Positions 50,151 to 58,742 of a stretch of DNA of 58,924 nt are shown here, piece after piece. How positions within the stretch are numbered: position 1 is the first letter of the stretch; each line of letters begins with the position of its first letter. The position numbers were made by a program, and so were the translations under genes. Under the pieces are notes generated by a model. That model was not told the origin of the DNA and searched no databases. It saw only the letters and a program-made list of their open reading frames with translations. Source of the DNA: Planctomycetaceae bacterium (lineage in GTDB: Bacteria > Planctomycetota > Planctomycetia > Planctomycetales > Planctomycetaceae); the NCBI GenBank assembly GCA_021732415.1, contig JAKFVC010000143.1, forward strand, positions 1-58,924. The letters run 5' to 3'.

Positions 50151-51458
50151 ATGTTGTCCATCGAGGACCTGACTCAGCGGACTTGCCGGTTGGTAACTCT
50201 GGGCTGCAAAGTCAATCAATATGAAACCCAATTGGTGAAAGAGGCCCTCGAACAGAACGGCTTTCGCGAGGCCGCTGAAGACGAGGCCGCTGACCTGTGC
50301 GTGGTGAATACCTGCACGGTGACCGCTGAATCAGATGCCAAGGGACGCCAGCTCATCCGGCAATTGGCTCAGCGCAATCCCGGTACGCAAACGCTGGTGA
50401 TGGGGTGCTTTGCGACCCGCGATCCAGAAGCCGTGCGCAATTTGCCCGGCGTGTTCGAAGTCGTCACTGATAAGCGGGAACTCCCCGACGTTCTGCAACG
50501 GATCGGCCTGCAACACGTCCCGAGCGGCATCAGCCGGTTCGATGGGCATCGGCGGGCCTTCGTCAAAGTTCAAGACGGCTGCGTGTTGCGCTGTACCTAC
50601 TGCATCATTCCTTCGGTCCGGCCGGGGCTCCGCAGTCGTGCTCCGCAAGACATCGAAGAAGAAGTCCGGCGGCTGATTGATGGCGGCTATCAGGAAATCG
50701 TGCTGTGCGGCATCCATCTCGGGCATTACGGAGTCGATGCGACACGCGGCCGAACTGGGTCGCCGCCGTTTCGATTGCGGCATCTGATTCAACGCCTGGA
50801 CCAGATTCCCGGCACGTGGCGCTTGCGGTTATCGAGCATTGAAGCGGGTGAAGTGGGTGACGATTTCATTGCGGCTGCGGCCGATTGCGAACACCTTTGC
50901 CCTCATTTTCATCCGGCTTTGCAGAGTGGTTCGAATACCGTCCTGGCCCGCATGCGGCGGCGGTATCGGACGGAATCATTCCTGAGCAAAATCGACAATT
51001 TCCGCAATCGCTTCGATCAACCCGCATTTTCCACCGATGTTATTGTCGGTTTCCCGGGTGAAACTGAGGCGGAATTCCAGGAAACACTGGATACGTGTGA
51101 AGCCGCCGGATTTTCCAAGATTCACGCGTTTCCCTTCAGTGCACGCAAAGGGACGCCGGCGGCGGAATTTCCGGATCAGGTTGCTCCTGATGTGAAGAAA
51201 CAACGGATGGAAAGACTGGCGGAGCTAGAACGACGGCTCGCTGGTAGATATCATGGCAGTCTCCTGGGACGGACATTGTCAGTGATGATCGAAGGGGAAG
51301 TTCGTCCCGGAATCATGCGTGGAACAAGTTGCCGGTATGCGCCTGTGGAAGTTCCTGGAACGCCAGTTGATCTGGCGCGACTGGTGCCAGCCACGGTCAC
51401 CTCTGCCAGCTCCGATGGACTGATCGGCGTACGTCACGAGGCCAGCGTATGTTGTTGA
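50151..51458 (+). CDS. mtaB: MtaB-type tRNA methylthiotransferase
   Basis: A 435-residue radical-SAM protein that adds methylthio to t6A37 of ANN-reading tRNAs. The N-terminal UPF0004 domain has TLGCKVNQYE, VVNTCTVT and VMGCFA, ligands of the auxiliary 4Fe-4S cluster. The radical SAM motif is CVLRCTYC near residue 150, followed by VCGIHLGHYG-like and DVIVGFPGE segments. The C-terminal TRAM-like tail (RTLSVMIEGEVRPG) is typical. Start ATG 50151; no clear ribosome site. Confidence 0.94.
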   Translation: MLSIEDLTQRTCRLVTLGCKVNQYETQLVKEALEQNGFREAAEDEAADLCVVNTCTVTAESDAKGRQLIRQLAQRNPGTQTLVMGCFATRDPEAVRNLPGVFEVVTDKRELPDVLQRIGLQHVPSGISRFDGHRRAFVKVQDGCVLRCTYCIIPSVRPGLRSRAPQDIEEEVRRLIDGGYQEIVLCGIHLGHYGVDATRGRTGSPPFRLRHLIQRLDQIPGTWRLRLSSIEAGEVGDDFIAAAADCEHLCPHFHPALQSGSNTVLARMRRRYRTESFLSKIDNFRNRFDQPAFSTDVIVGFPGETEAEFQETLDTCEAAGFSKIHAFPFSARKGTPAAEFPDQVAPDVKKQRMERLAELERRLAGRYHGSLLGRTLSVMIEGEVRPGIMRGTSCRYAPVEVPGTPVDLARLVPATVTSASSDGLIGVRHEASVCC

Positions 51459-51886
51459 GTGAATTCAAACCTGCGTACTTCGAACTCAGCGAAGAGAGCG
51501 AGGTCGTGATCGGGCGCTTCAATGTGCCGCGACTCACCGAGGACCAGAATGTCGAACAACTGGGGCAAGATCTGTTTGCCCTCGTTGAGCAATTCGACAA
51601 GCGCAAGATCATTATCAGCCTGCAAAGCGTGGAATATTTGACGAGCTCGGTGCTCGGCAAATTGATTACGCTCCATCGCAAGCTGCATCGCAAGCAGGGG
51701 CGGTTGATCCTCACCGATTTACAGACGGAAGTGAAAGAGGTCATGCGGTTGAGCCGCTTGATTGATTACTTCACGACTGCTGATACCGTGGCCAACGCTC
51801 TGCACGAGTTGAAGTCCGATACATCCTCAAGGTCGGATAAGACGACGGTTTTTCCACAAGTCGACAAGAGCAAGCCGGCGGTGTAG
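51449..51886 (+). CDS. STAS-domain protein (anti-sigma factor antagonist-like)
   Basis: A 145-residue protein with the SpoIIAA-type STAS fold: VIGRFNVPRLTED, KRKIIISLQSVEYLTSSVLG (Ser in SSVLG is the usual phosphorylation site), and KQGRLILTDLQTEVKEVMRL. Such proteins release sigma factors when unphosphorylated; no sigma or anti-sigma gene is adjacent. The ATG overlaps the mtaB stop by 10 nt, so the two are translationally linked. The C-terminal 35 residues are disordered-looking. Confidence 0.85.
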   Translation: MLLSEFKPAYFELSEESEVVIGRFNVPRLTEDQNVEQLGQDLFALVEQFDKRKIIISLQSVEYLTSSVLGKLITLHRKLHRKQGRLILTDLQTEVKEVMRLSRLIDYFTTADTVANALHELKSDTSSRSDKTTVFPQVDKSKPAV

Positions 51887-51892
51887 ATTGGC

Positions 51893-51989
51893 GTAGGCCA
51901 GGCTGTGCCTGACGTCTTGTCGCGTCGCCACCGAACCAGTCCGCCATATTATCCAAGCTTGCCCGTGCGTCAGGCACAGCCTGACCTAC
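51893..51989. repeat. Inverted pair, GTAGGCCAGGCTGTGCCTGAC
   Basis: Arms at 51893-51914 and 51968-51989, with one mismatch or two, each with its own CAGGC/GCCTG hairpin. It lies between the STAS gene and tmk. Confidence 0.85.
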
Positions 51990-52011
51990 CATTCTGGAGT
52001 CAACGCGTCTC

Positions 52012-52695
52012 GTGACATTGCTGGTGAATATTGAAGGGATTGACGGCTCGGGCAAGGGAACTCAGGCTGCACGTCTACAGGCTCGATTGCTGGCTCAAGG
52101 TTGCCGCACCCAGCTCGTGAGTTTTCCGCGATATCGTGAGACTCATTTCGGCCATAAGGTGGCCGACTTTCTGAACGGCCGGTTCGGGCAACTGAACGAG
52201 GTTAATCCGTTTCTGGCTTCGTTGTTGTATGCCGGTGACCGGTTTGAATCGAAAGGCTGGCTGACCGAGGCGATCGCCAACCACGACGTCGTGATTTTCG
52301 ACCGCTACGTCCCGTCGAACATGGCTCATCAGGCCTCGAAACTCGACGGCGTCGAACGGACCGAGCTGATTACGTGGATCGAACAACTGGAGTTCGGTGT
52401 GTACGGTCTGCCGCGTCCGGATCTCTGCGTATTGCTCGATATTCCCCCGCAGGTGGCCCAGCAATTGATCGCTCGCAAGGCCCCCCGCGACTACACCCAA
52501 CAGGCCGCCGATCTGCAGGAATCCGATTCCACACATCTGGAGCGAACGCGCCAGGTTTATCTCGAACTGGCCCGGACTCAGCCCGGTTGGAACTCTGTGT
52601 CGTGTGTCCGCGGCGAGGAACTGCGAACCGCCGACGAGATCGAAGCCGAGATCTGGGGTTTGGTGCAACCGCTGCTGCCGGTGTATTCCGATTAA
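52012..52695 (+). CDS. tmk: Thymidylate kinase
   Basis: A 227-residue cytoplasmic enzyme that phosphorylates dTMP. P-loop GIDGSGKGT at residues 9-17, FDRYVPSNMAHQ (DRY motif region) and LCVLLDIPPQVAQQL. The LID region, ARKAPRDYTQ, lacks the dense Arg cluster of some bacterial forms. Start GTG 52012, with GGAG 14 bases upstream, is tentative. It is in the same orientation as the mtaB and STAS genes, separated by a repeat pair. Confidence 0.93.
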   Translation: MTLLVNIEGIDGSGKGTQAARLQARLLAQGCRTQLVSFPRYRETHFGHKVADFLNGRFGQLNEVNPFLASLLYAGDRFESKGWLTEAIANHDVVIFDRYVPSNMAHQASKLDGVERTELITWIEQLEFGVYGLPRPDLCVLLDIPPQVAQQLIARKAPRDYTQQAADLQESDSTHLERTRQVYLELARTQPGWNSVSCVRGEELRTADEIEAEIWGLVQPLLPVYSD

Positions 52696-52701
52696 GGTAT
52701 C

Positions 52702-52726
52702 GTGGGACGGGTCTCCAGGCCCGTCC
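52702..52726. repeat. Family B palindrome, single copy
   Basis: GTGGGACGGGTCTCCAGGCC followed by CGTCC, seven bases after the tmk stop codon. Confidence 0.8.
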
Positions 52727-52830
52727 GTCCCGCCGTTCATCCGTTTTGCCTCGTGGTGCGCTCAACGTCGATGCAAAAAAAGAAACGGCTCAGGCGAGCC
52801 GGGCGGCGCAAGCGCCGGATTCTTCTACTT

Positions 52831-52859
52831 GGCCGAGGCTGGCAGCGTCGGCCACGGGC
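52831..52859. repeat. Family A palindrome, degenerate single copy
   Basis: GGCCGAGGCTGGCAGCGTCG then GCCACGGGC; one mismatch in the stem. Lies 43 bp before the next gene. Confidence 0.75.
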
Positions 52860-52901
52860 ACTTGGTATCATGGCCTCCACGGCCCCCTTATCTGGAACAC
52901 C

Positions 52902-53804
52902 ATGAAATACGCACCGCTCGATCGTGAAGAATACATCGAACAGACCTATTTCTTCCGGGTCTACCGCGAACGCCTGGAACAGAACGTTGCCACGCAAGAT
53001 ATTCTGTTAGGCGTTCACGAAGAGATTCTGTCGACCACGCGGCTGCCGATGGCGATCGATTTTCTGCGTGGAGAAGTCCTGCTCAACGGGCGACTGAGCG
53101 AGGCGATGGAGCGTTTGCCACACTACTTCGCCCCGTTTCAGGCATTCGTGTTTAGTCGCGCGGAAGAGGACAAGTCGAAGTTCGATCAATACACGGCCCT
53201 GCTGATTCTGGAACGCGAGGCCGATTATCGCGCGAATGGTGCGACACGAGCTGGGCTGTTTATCTATCAGTTTGAATGTCTGAGCCGCAACCGACTGGGG
53301 TATGACAAAGGCCTGCAGGCGATGATGAATGATCCGCTCTATGATGACCCGTGGCGTGCCTGGATTCAAAGATGCCGGCGGCAGTTGGGAAGTGTGGATT
53401 TTGCAGATCTGATTTATTTTGCCTCGGAACAATGTCTAATTGACCAAAAACGTCAGTTGAATGAACCTGACTTGGAATACAAGTCGGCATTGTTATTCGG
53501 TGCCAAAGAGGGCCGGATCGCCCGGGCCAATCAGGGCAAAGATCCGCTCTACATGTTCGCGGCCTTTCAGCGTCAGTTGGGATACCCGGCTGTGCCCCGG
53601 CCCCCAAAATCGTCCAGAGACGATCAACTCAGTCCGGCGTCGCTCAATGCCCGGCTGATTCTGGTCGAAAAACGCCTCCAGATGCTGGAAGCTGAAGTCC
53701 GAGGTGACCTCAAGCTGGATCAGTTCTACGTCAAGAAAAACGAACTGCCGAGTTTTCCAGACGATCCCACGGACTTGGAGATCCCCCCGGATCCGAAGGA
53801 ATAG
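52902..53804 (+). CDS. Conserved hypothetical protein
   Basis: A 300-residue soluble protein; I do not recognise the family. The N-terminal half is helical with many aromatic and acidic residues (DREEYIEQTYFFRVYRERLE). The C-terminus is a helical region (ARLILVEKRLQMLEAEVRG) and a Pro/Asp-rich end. No signal peptide. ATG 52902 is preceded by GGAAC. The frame extends upstream through tmk in another frame, which I reject because it reads repeats and non-coding DNA. Confidence 0.75.
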   Translation: MKYAPLDREEYIEQTYFFRVYRERLEQNVATQDILLGVHEEILSTTRLPMAIDFLRGEVLLNGRLSEAMERLPHYFAPFQAFVFSRAEEDKSKFDQYTALLILEREADYRANGATRAGLFIYQFECLSRNRLGYDKGLQAMMNDPLYDDPWRAWIQRCRRQLGSVDFADLIYFASEQCLIDQKRQLNEPDLEYKSALLFGAKEGRIARANQGKDPLYMFAAFQRQLGYPAVPRPPKSSRDDQLSPASLNARLILVEKRLQMLEAEVRGDLKLDQFYVKKNELPSFPDDPTDLEIPPDPKE

Positions 53805-53824
53805 CAGAGAGTGGCAACGACTCT

Positions 53825-55306
53825 CTACGAAGAAATCGCACAGCTCAATACCGTCTCTTCGGTCCAGTCTTTCGCAGCCCGAACTTCACGCAACTGACCG
53901 CGTGCCATCACGCCAACCCGATCGCACACGGCCAGCAATTCGGTGACGTACGAGCTCACAAATAGAATGGTCTTGCCGTCGGCTGCCAATTCGCCCATCA
54001 GGCGATAGATCTCGGCCTTCGTGCCGACATCAATGCCGCGGGTCGGTTCATCCAGCAAGAAGATCTCGGCATCCTGGTGCATCACCCGTGCGATGGCGAC
54101 CTTTTGCTGATTGCCTCCCGACAGAGTCTGCACGGCCTGCTCGGGATCGCGCGCTTTAATCTGCAGCTTCCGCATCCAATCTCCCGCGGCCGCCCGCCGG
54201 AAACCTAGATTCAAGAATCCCCAGGTACTGTACGGTCCCAACCGGCTGTTTGTCAGGTTGTCGTTGATGCTGCAAGCCTGTGCGAGGCCTTCCCCCTTGC
54301 GATCCTCGGACACCAGGCCCATCCCGGCCTTGATCCGCGCATTAGGAGTCGCGTCCGGCAAGAGGGTGTGAACTCGAACCTGTCCTTGGCGTACCGGATC
54401 GAGCGCGAAGATGCACCGCAGCAATTCGGTGCGCCCTGCCCCGACCAGGCCAGCAATCCCGAAGATCTCGCCCCGACGCACCGACAAGTTGACATCAATG
54501 GGAAAACGCAGACCCGTCAATTGCTGCAGGGATAAAACTTCTACACCGGGTTTATGCGGCACACGCGGAAAGAGATCCTCGACGTTGCGTCCGACCATCA
54601 AGTTCACAATCTGTGATTCCGTCACTCCTTCCAGATTGCCGCTCCCCGCGACTTCGCCGTCTCGCAGGACAGTGTATCGAGTGCAGAGGTGCCGGAACTC
54701 TTCCAGAAAATGGCTGATATAGATGATCCCGATCCCCGATTGACTCAATCGACGAATGACCTCAAACAGCCGCTGAGAATCCGCCTGCGTCAACGAACTG
54801 GTGGGTTCGTCAAACACGATGACTTTAGCGTCACTGATCAGGGCCCGACCGATCTCGACCACTTGCTGAGCCCCCACCGACAGCTCACGCACCAGTGTTT
54901 CCGGGCGCAGTTCGGGATGTCCCAGTTGCTCAAGCACACTGCGGACACGTCGGCGTTGCGATCGGCGATTGAGGATCCCAATGATGTGCCGCTCCTGGCC
55001 CAGCAGCATGTTGTCTTCGATGCTGAGATCGGGGGCGAGGTTCAACTCCTGGTAGATCATCGCTACGCCAGCGACTCGCCCTTGATGAGGATTGGGTGGG
55101 GCATACGCCTTACCGGCCAGTTCCATGCGACCGGCGTCGGGACGATGAGCGCCGCTGAGCACCTTCATCAGGGTACTCTTGCCGGCCCCATTCTCACCGA
55201 TCAGGGCGAGGACCTCACCCGCATGGACCTCCAGCGAAACGTCCTTCAAGGCCAGCGTGGCCCCGAATCGCTTGCTGACGCCGTGCATCGAAAGCAGAGG
55301 TGGCAT
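53825..55306 (-). CDS. Sugar ABC-transporter ATP-binding protein (RbsA/XylG family)
   Basis: A 493-residue protein with two ABC domains, as in the carbohydrate-uptake-2 importers. The first has an intact Walker A (GENGAGKST, about residues 37-45), signature LSVGAQQ and FDEPTSS. The second has the degenerate Walker A GLVGAGRTE, signature LSGGNQQ and LDEPTRG, the normal asymmetry of RbsA/XylG. It drives uptake of a monosaccharide. The permease and the binding protein are not in the window. Confidence 0.95.
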   Translation of the reverse strand: MPPLLSMHGVSKRFGATLALKDVSLEVHAGEVLALIGENGAGKSTLMKVLSGAHRPDAGRMELAGKAYAPPNPHQGRVAGVAMIYQELNLAPDLSIEDNMLLGQERHIIGILNRRSQRRRVRSVLEQLGHPELRPETLVRELSVGAQQVVEIGRALISDAKVIVFDEPTSSLTQADSQRLFEVIRRLSQSGIGIIYISHFLEEFRHLCTRYTVLRDGEVAGSGNLEGVTESQIVNLMVGRNVEDLFPRVPHKPGVEVLSLQQLTGLRFPIDVNLSVRRGEIFGIAGLVGAGRTELLRCIFALDPVRQGQVRVHTLLPDATPNARIKAGMGLVSEDRKGEGLAQACSINDNLTNSRLGPYSTWGFLNLGFRRAAAGDWMRKLQIKARDPEQAVQTLSGGNQQKVAIARVMHQDAEIFLLDEPTRGIDVGTKAEIYRLMGELAADGKTILFVSSYVTELLAVCDRVGVMARGQLREVRAAKDWTEETVLSCAISS

Positions 55307-55405
55307 GGAACGGGTCTTCTTAGGCGAGCGTCCGGCGTAAGCCGGATGGTTGTTAGCGACCGGAAACTACTCAGCGGTAAATTGCACGAAATCACAAGAG
55401 TTTCA

Positions 55406-55487
55406 GCCACAGAAGGACACGGAAAAGCACAGAATAAAAGCAGAAAAATACTCCTTCTTTCTGTGTTTTTCTGTGTCCTTCTGTGGC
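55406..55487. repeat. Inverted pair, CCACAGAAGGACACGGAAA
   Basis: Left arm at 55406-55435 and right at 55458-55487, similar in wording to family E. It occupies the gap between the ABC gene and the gene ending at 55522. Confidence 0.85.
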
Positions 55488-55521
55488 AAAGAAAATGAAT
55501 TGACTGCCGGCGTCTGGCTTT

Positions 55522-55977
55522 CTACTTCTTCAACCGAATCTTCTCCTGCCGGTGCTTTTCTGCCATCTCCAAATTGAAATGCGGAGTCTCACCCGCCGGA
55601 TCAAACTTCAGGTAGTGTGCCGCACAACGATAACAGACCAGAACGTCGGGCATGAACAGATACAGCAGCATATCGACGGCTGCCGCAAACATCAGAATGC
55701 CAAACGACCAGAAGATTTCATAACGGGCCCAAGCGATGCTGCTCAAGATCGCCGCCAGGACAACCACCGCCACGCCAACCGTCTGCGACAAATTCTTCCG
55801 TCGCCACAGATCCTTGCAGCCGCAGACCAGGCACGCTTGAGGATGCGTTCGCTGTTGCTCGTCGGCCGGCAGCGGGCGAGTCCAACTGCACGCCGTGCAG
55901 CCCAGTTTCTCGGTCTTCTCCGAAATGGTAACCCCGTTGGAATGCTGGCAACTGGGGCAACAAAATTTGACATGCAT
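55522..55977 (-). CDS. Zinc-ribbon membrane protein
   Basis: A 151-residue protein with Cys pairs FCCPSC and GCTAC near the N-terminus and a second set, CLVCGC and VCYRC, flanking two hydrophobic segments (VGVAVVVLAAILSSIAWA and FGILMFAAAVDMLLYLFM). It looks like a small zinc-binding membrane protein. No family I recognise. Start ATG 55977; a ribosome site is not evident, and an upstream TTG in frame is possible. Confidence 0.7.
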   Translation of the reverse strand: MHVKFCCPSCQHSNGVTISEKTEKLGCTACSWTRPLPADEQQRTHPQACLVCGCKDLWRRKNLSQTVGVAVVVLAAILSSIAWARYEIFWSFGILMFAAAVDMLLYLFMPDVLVCYRCAAHYLKFDPAGETPHFNLEMAEKHRQEKIRLKK

Positions 55978-56283
55978 GAGGAAAACGTATCTCTGTAGCG
56001 AAAATGACGGACTTTGAATCCTAAATGGCAATGGGGATGAGACTTCTCATGTCCCAGTGGCAGTCGGCATTACGTTTATGATGCGAGCCGGGTCATTCGT
56101 TGATCCAGGTAGAACCAACTGTCCGATCTCAGTTTTGTCGCGTTTCACCGCACGCCCCGTTGGTTTCCAGGGAAACTTGTTGTCTTGGTGGCGACTTTGC
56201 CTATATGCTATATCCGGCGGCCTGCTCCGAAAACCCTCAGTTCATCAGGCTGCCACTGAAAGTCTCTTTGTCGAGTGGGTGTC
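55978..56283. other. Gene-free 306-bp gap
   Basis: No palindrome, terminator or coding frame that I can support between the divergent genes; a promoter region by position only. Confidence 0.4.
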
Positions 56284-57141
56284 ATGACTCCAACCTGGGC
56301 CGATCAGTGGCGAGCGTGGGGATCTTCATTGATCCTGCACATCGCCCTGTTATTGAGCCTGACGGCAGTCGCCTGGCAACACCACGAGGACGAATGGCTC
56401 CCTGTCATTCAAGCTCGCATTGATGACCCCCAGCCCGCTGTTGAACCGTTCACGCCGCCCGTCAATCTGGTGGAATTTCTCAGCCAAAGCGGCTCTCCCG
56501 CCGTGGGGCCAGTGACGGACGACCTGCTAGTCTCGGCACCGTTAGCGGCCGGAATCCAGATGAACGTTGCGGTGGGTGCGTCATCGGGTCAAGGGGGCGT
56601 GGGCGCCGGCGGTGAGGGGGGCAAAATCGGCTCGGAAAGTGGCGTCGGTTTCTTCGGAACACGCGGCTCGGCCAATTCGGTTGTTTTTGTCGTGGACATG
56701 TCGGGCAGCATGGAAAATGGCCGGTTTGTCAGAGCCCAGCAAGAATTGATCCGCTCGATTCACAAGCTGCACGTCACACAGAAGTTCTACGTGATCTTTT
56801 TCACAAGCAAAGCCGTGCCGATGTTCTTCCCGTCCACCGCGGCCGACCTGGTCGCCGCAACTCCCATGATGAAGCGGAAGGTCACTCGCTGGATCACCGA
56901 ACGCACAACCGGGCGGGGCACAGACCCCGAAGACGCCCTGGTGCTGGCCCTGTCTCTGAAGCCCGAAGTCATCTTTTTCCTGACCGACGGAGAATTCTCT
57001 GAACGTTGCCGTGAAATCGTCAAGGAGAAGAACACGTTCGGTGCCGTGGTCAACACGATTGCACTGCAGAGCCGCGAGGGCGTGCCGTTGCTGCAGGAGA
57101 TTGCCAGCGACAACAAGGGGACGTTCTTGTTCGTGAAGTAG
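56284..57141 (+). CDS. Membrane-anchored vWA domain protein
   Basis: A 285-residue protein with one N-terminal membrane segment (WGSSLILHIALLLSLTAVAW, residues 12-31) and a Gly-rich linker (GQGGVGAGGEGGKIGSESG), then a vWA domain with the MIDAS motif DMSGSMENG near residue 140. The later TDGEFSERC supplies the usual third MIDAS Asp. It is likely periplasmic and metal-binding. The start ATG 56284 is chosen over an upstream GTG. A second vWA protein lies at 33369. Confidence 0.87.
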   Translation: MTPTWADQWRAWGSSLILHIALLLSLTAVAWQHHEDEWLPVIQARIDDPQPAVEPFTPPVNLVEFLSQSGSPAVGPVTDDLLVSAPLAAGIQMNVAVGASSGQGGVGAGGEGGKIGSESGVGFFGTRGSANSVVFVVDMSGSMENGRFVRAQQELIRSIHKLHVTQKFYVIFFTSKAVPMFFPSTAADLVAATPMMKRKVTRWITERTTGRGTDPEDALVLALSLKPEVIFFLTDGEFSERCREIVKEKNTFGAVVNTIALQSREGVPLLQEIASDNKGTFLFVK

Positions 57142-57163
57142 AGTCGTTCGAGTGTGTGCCAGT

Positions 57164-58285
57164 CTACCACCATGTCCACGTGCTGGCTGTTCCTCGTTTC
57201 CTGTCTGGTAGCACGCATTTGAGTGGGACGCTGACACCGGGCAGGTGTTTGTGAACCGTCGCCTCAATGTCTTCGAGAGACGCGCGACTTGATAGGACAA
57301 GACACGTCTTTAGACTACGCATTTGTTTGAGCTGGATCAGGTCACCGGCTTCGATACAAGATTTATGGATATAGATACACTGGAGCACGGGCGATTTGGC
57401 CAACTCGGCCAGGTGAGTTCCCCCGATCGAGTCTGAAGACAGGACGACACTCTCCAAGGCGGGGCATAGGGCCAGGCTGCGACAACCCTCGGGGGTCAGT
57501 GCCACGCCGCGCAAGTTGATCACTTGCAGCGCCAGGCACTTCGGCAGTTCCGCGAGACAATCGTCCCGGATCTGAGTATCACTCAGGCTGAGATCCTTAA
57601 GCTTGGGAAACCCCGCCAGGCGGGCGAAACCGAAGTCTTCCGAATTCGGGCCGATTTGGCCAACTCGAGTCCGATCCAGGTTGAGCCTGACGAGTTCTGG
57701 CAACGATTCGAGCTGGAGGAGCCCCAAATCGGTGATGAGAGTGTGCTCCAAAAGCAGAGTTGAAAGGTGCGGCAATCCATTCAAGGCTGCCAAGCCCTCA
57801 TCCCCGAATTGCGACTCTTTCAAATTGAGCCACGTCAGTTTTTTGAGTTCCCCCAGAACCTTAAAATCCGCGCCGGGAAGGCCAGACTGACCGCAATTGA
57901 ACGTCAAACTTTGGAACGAGGGCAACTTGTTGAGGGATCTTAAGCCGACTTCGGTCACCGTCGGCGAGTACAGATCGATATTGCTCACGGACGGAACCTT
58001 GGTGAGCTCGGCCAGATCCTGATCCGTCGCGCGGAGATTGAACTCAATTGACCAAATCGATCCGGACGGTCCGCTACGACTGACGCGGGCGACCGATTCC
58101 TGGAGTCGTTCACTCAACTCAGGGGCAGGCCTTGGCACATTGCGCTTGATCTGCGAATTCTGTGAAATTGTGTCTACCAACAACACTACACCAAACGCGC
58201 AGCAGGAGCCGACGAGTACGATCACCGCAATCACCGACCACAGAGGAAGCTGGGGGGCATCCAGGTGGTTCTCTGAGGCACTCAT
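57164..58285 (-). CDS. Single-pass membrane protein with leucine-rich repeats
   Basis: A 373-residue protein. A short cytoplasmic N-terminus and one membrane helix (LWSVIAVIVLVGSCCAFGVV, about 15-34) precede about ten 24-residue LRR units (LKKLTWLNLKESQFGDEGLA, LPELVRLNLDRTRVGQIG, FPKLKDLSLSDTQIRDDCLA). The repeats resemble cysteine-containing LRRs of bacterial and F-box proteins. Such proteins bind other proteins; the partner is unknown. Start ATG 58285. Confidence 0.83.
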   Translation of the reverse strand: MSASENHLDAPQLPLWSVIAVIVLVGSCCAFGVVLLVDTISQNSQIKRNVPRPAPELSERLQESVARVSRSGPSGSIWSIEFNLRATDQDLAELTKVPSVSNIDLYSPTVTEVGLRSLNKLPSFQSLTFNCGQSGLPGADFKVLGELKKLTWLNLKESQFGDEGLAALNGLPHLSTLLLEHTLITDLGLLQLESLPELVRLNLDRTRVGQIGPNSEDFGFARLAGFPKLKDLSLSDTQIRDDCLAELPKCLALQVINLRGVALTPEGCRSLALCPALESVVLSSDSIGGTHLAELAKSPVLQCIYIHKSCIEAGDLIQLKQMRSLKTCLVLSSRASLEDIEATVHKHLPGVSVPLKCVLPDRKRGTASTWTWW

Positions 58286-58742
58286 CTCATACCGCCCGTT
58301 TCGAAGGCCGGGGAAGTTCAGCGGGAATTCGAACAGCCGCAATTTCCGCCCAGCGGTTCGGGAAACGGATCTATTGTACCATCACGCTCATTCCGGGAAT
58401 CACACAATTCCTGAAAAGATAGCCTTCTTCCAATCATCGCCCTTTTCTGCCTTCCAAGCAATTGCCTCGATGAGCTGCCGTGGCTCGTGAGAAACCGCAT
58501 TGATTGGCCATGGAATTCTGCATCAGTTCCGGGGCGCACATCGATTTCAACGACACCACAAGTGGCGGGACTGCAGCAGGTTGTGGTAATCGATGAGCTT
58601 CAAAAGACTAGAATCCGCGAATCCGGAATACTTGAAGCATTCGGACAGTCATTGGGTAATGATCAAAATGGCCGATAGGCTCCGATCGGCGAATTTTTGA
58701 GCGTCGAGAATGTTGTCGACACACCAATGTGCGCGCACCGCC
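58286..58742. other. Gene-free stretch before the tandem repeat
   Basis: A 63-codon frame at 58487-58678 (plus) is the only notable one; it has no ribosome site and looks non-coding. Nothing else is seen. Confidence 0.4.

Noticed and set aside
52374-52901. Long upstream extension of the frame of the gene at 52902
   Set aside because: It runs through tmk in another frame and through family B and A repeats; the ATG at 52902 with GGAAC and the protein-like sequence from there is the natural start.
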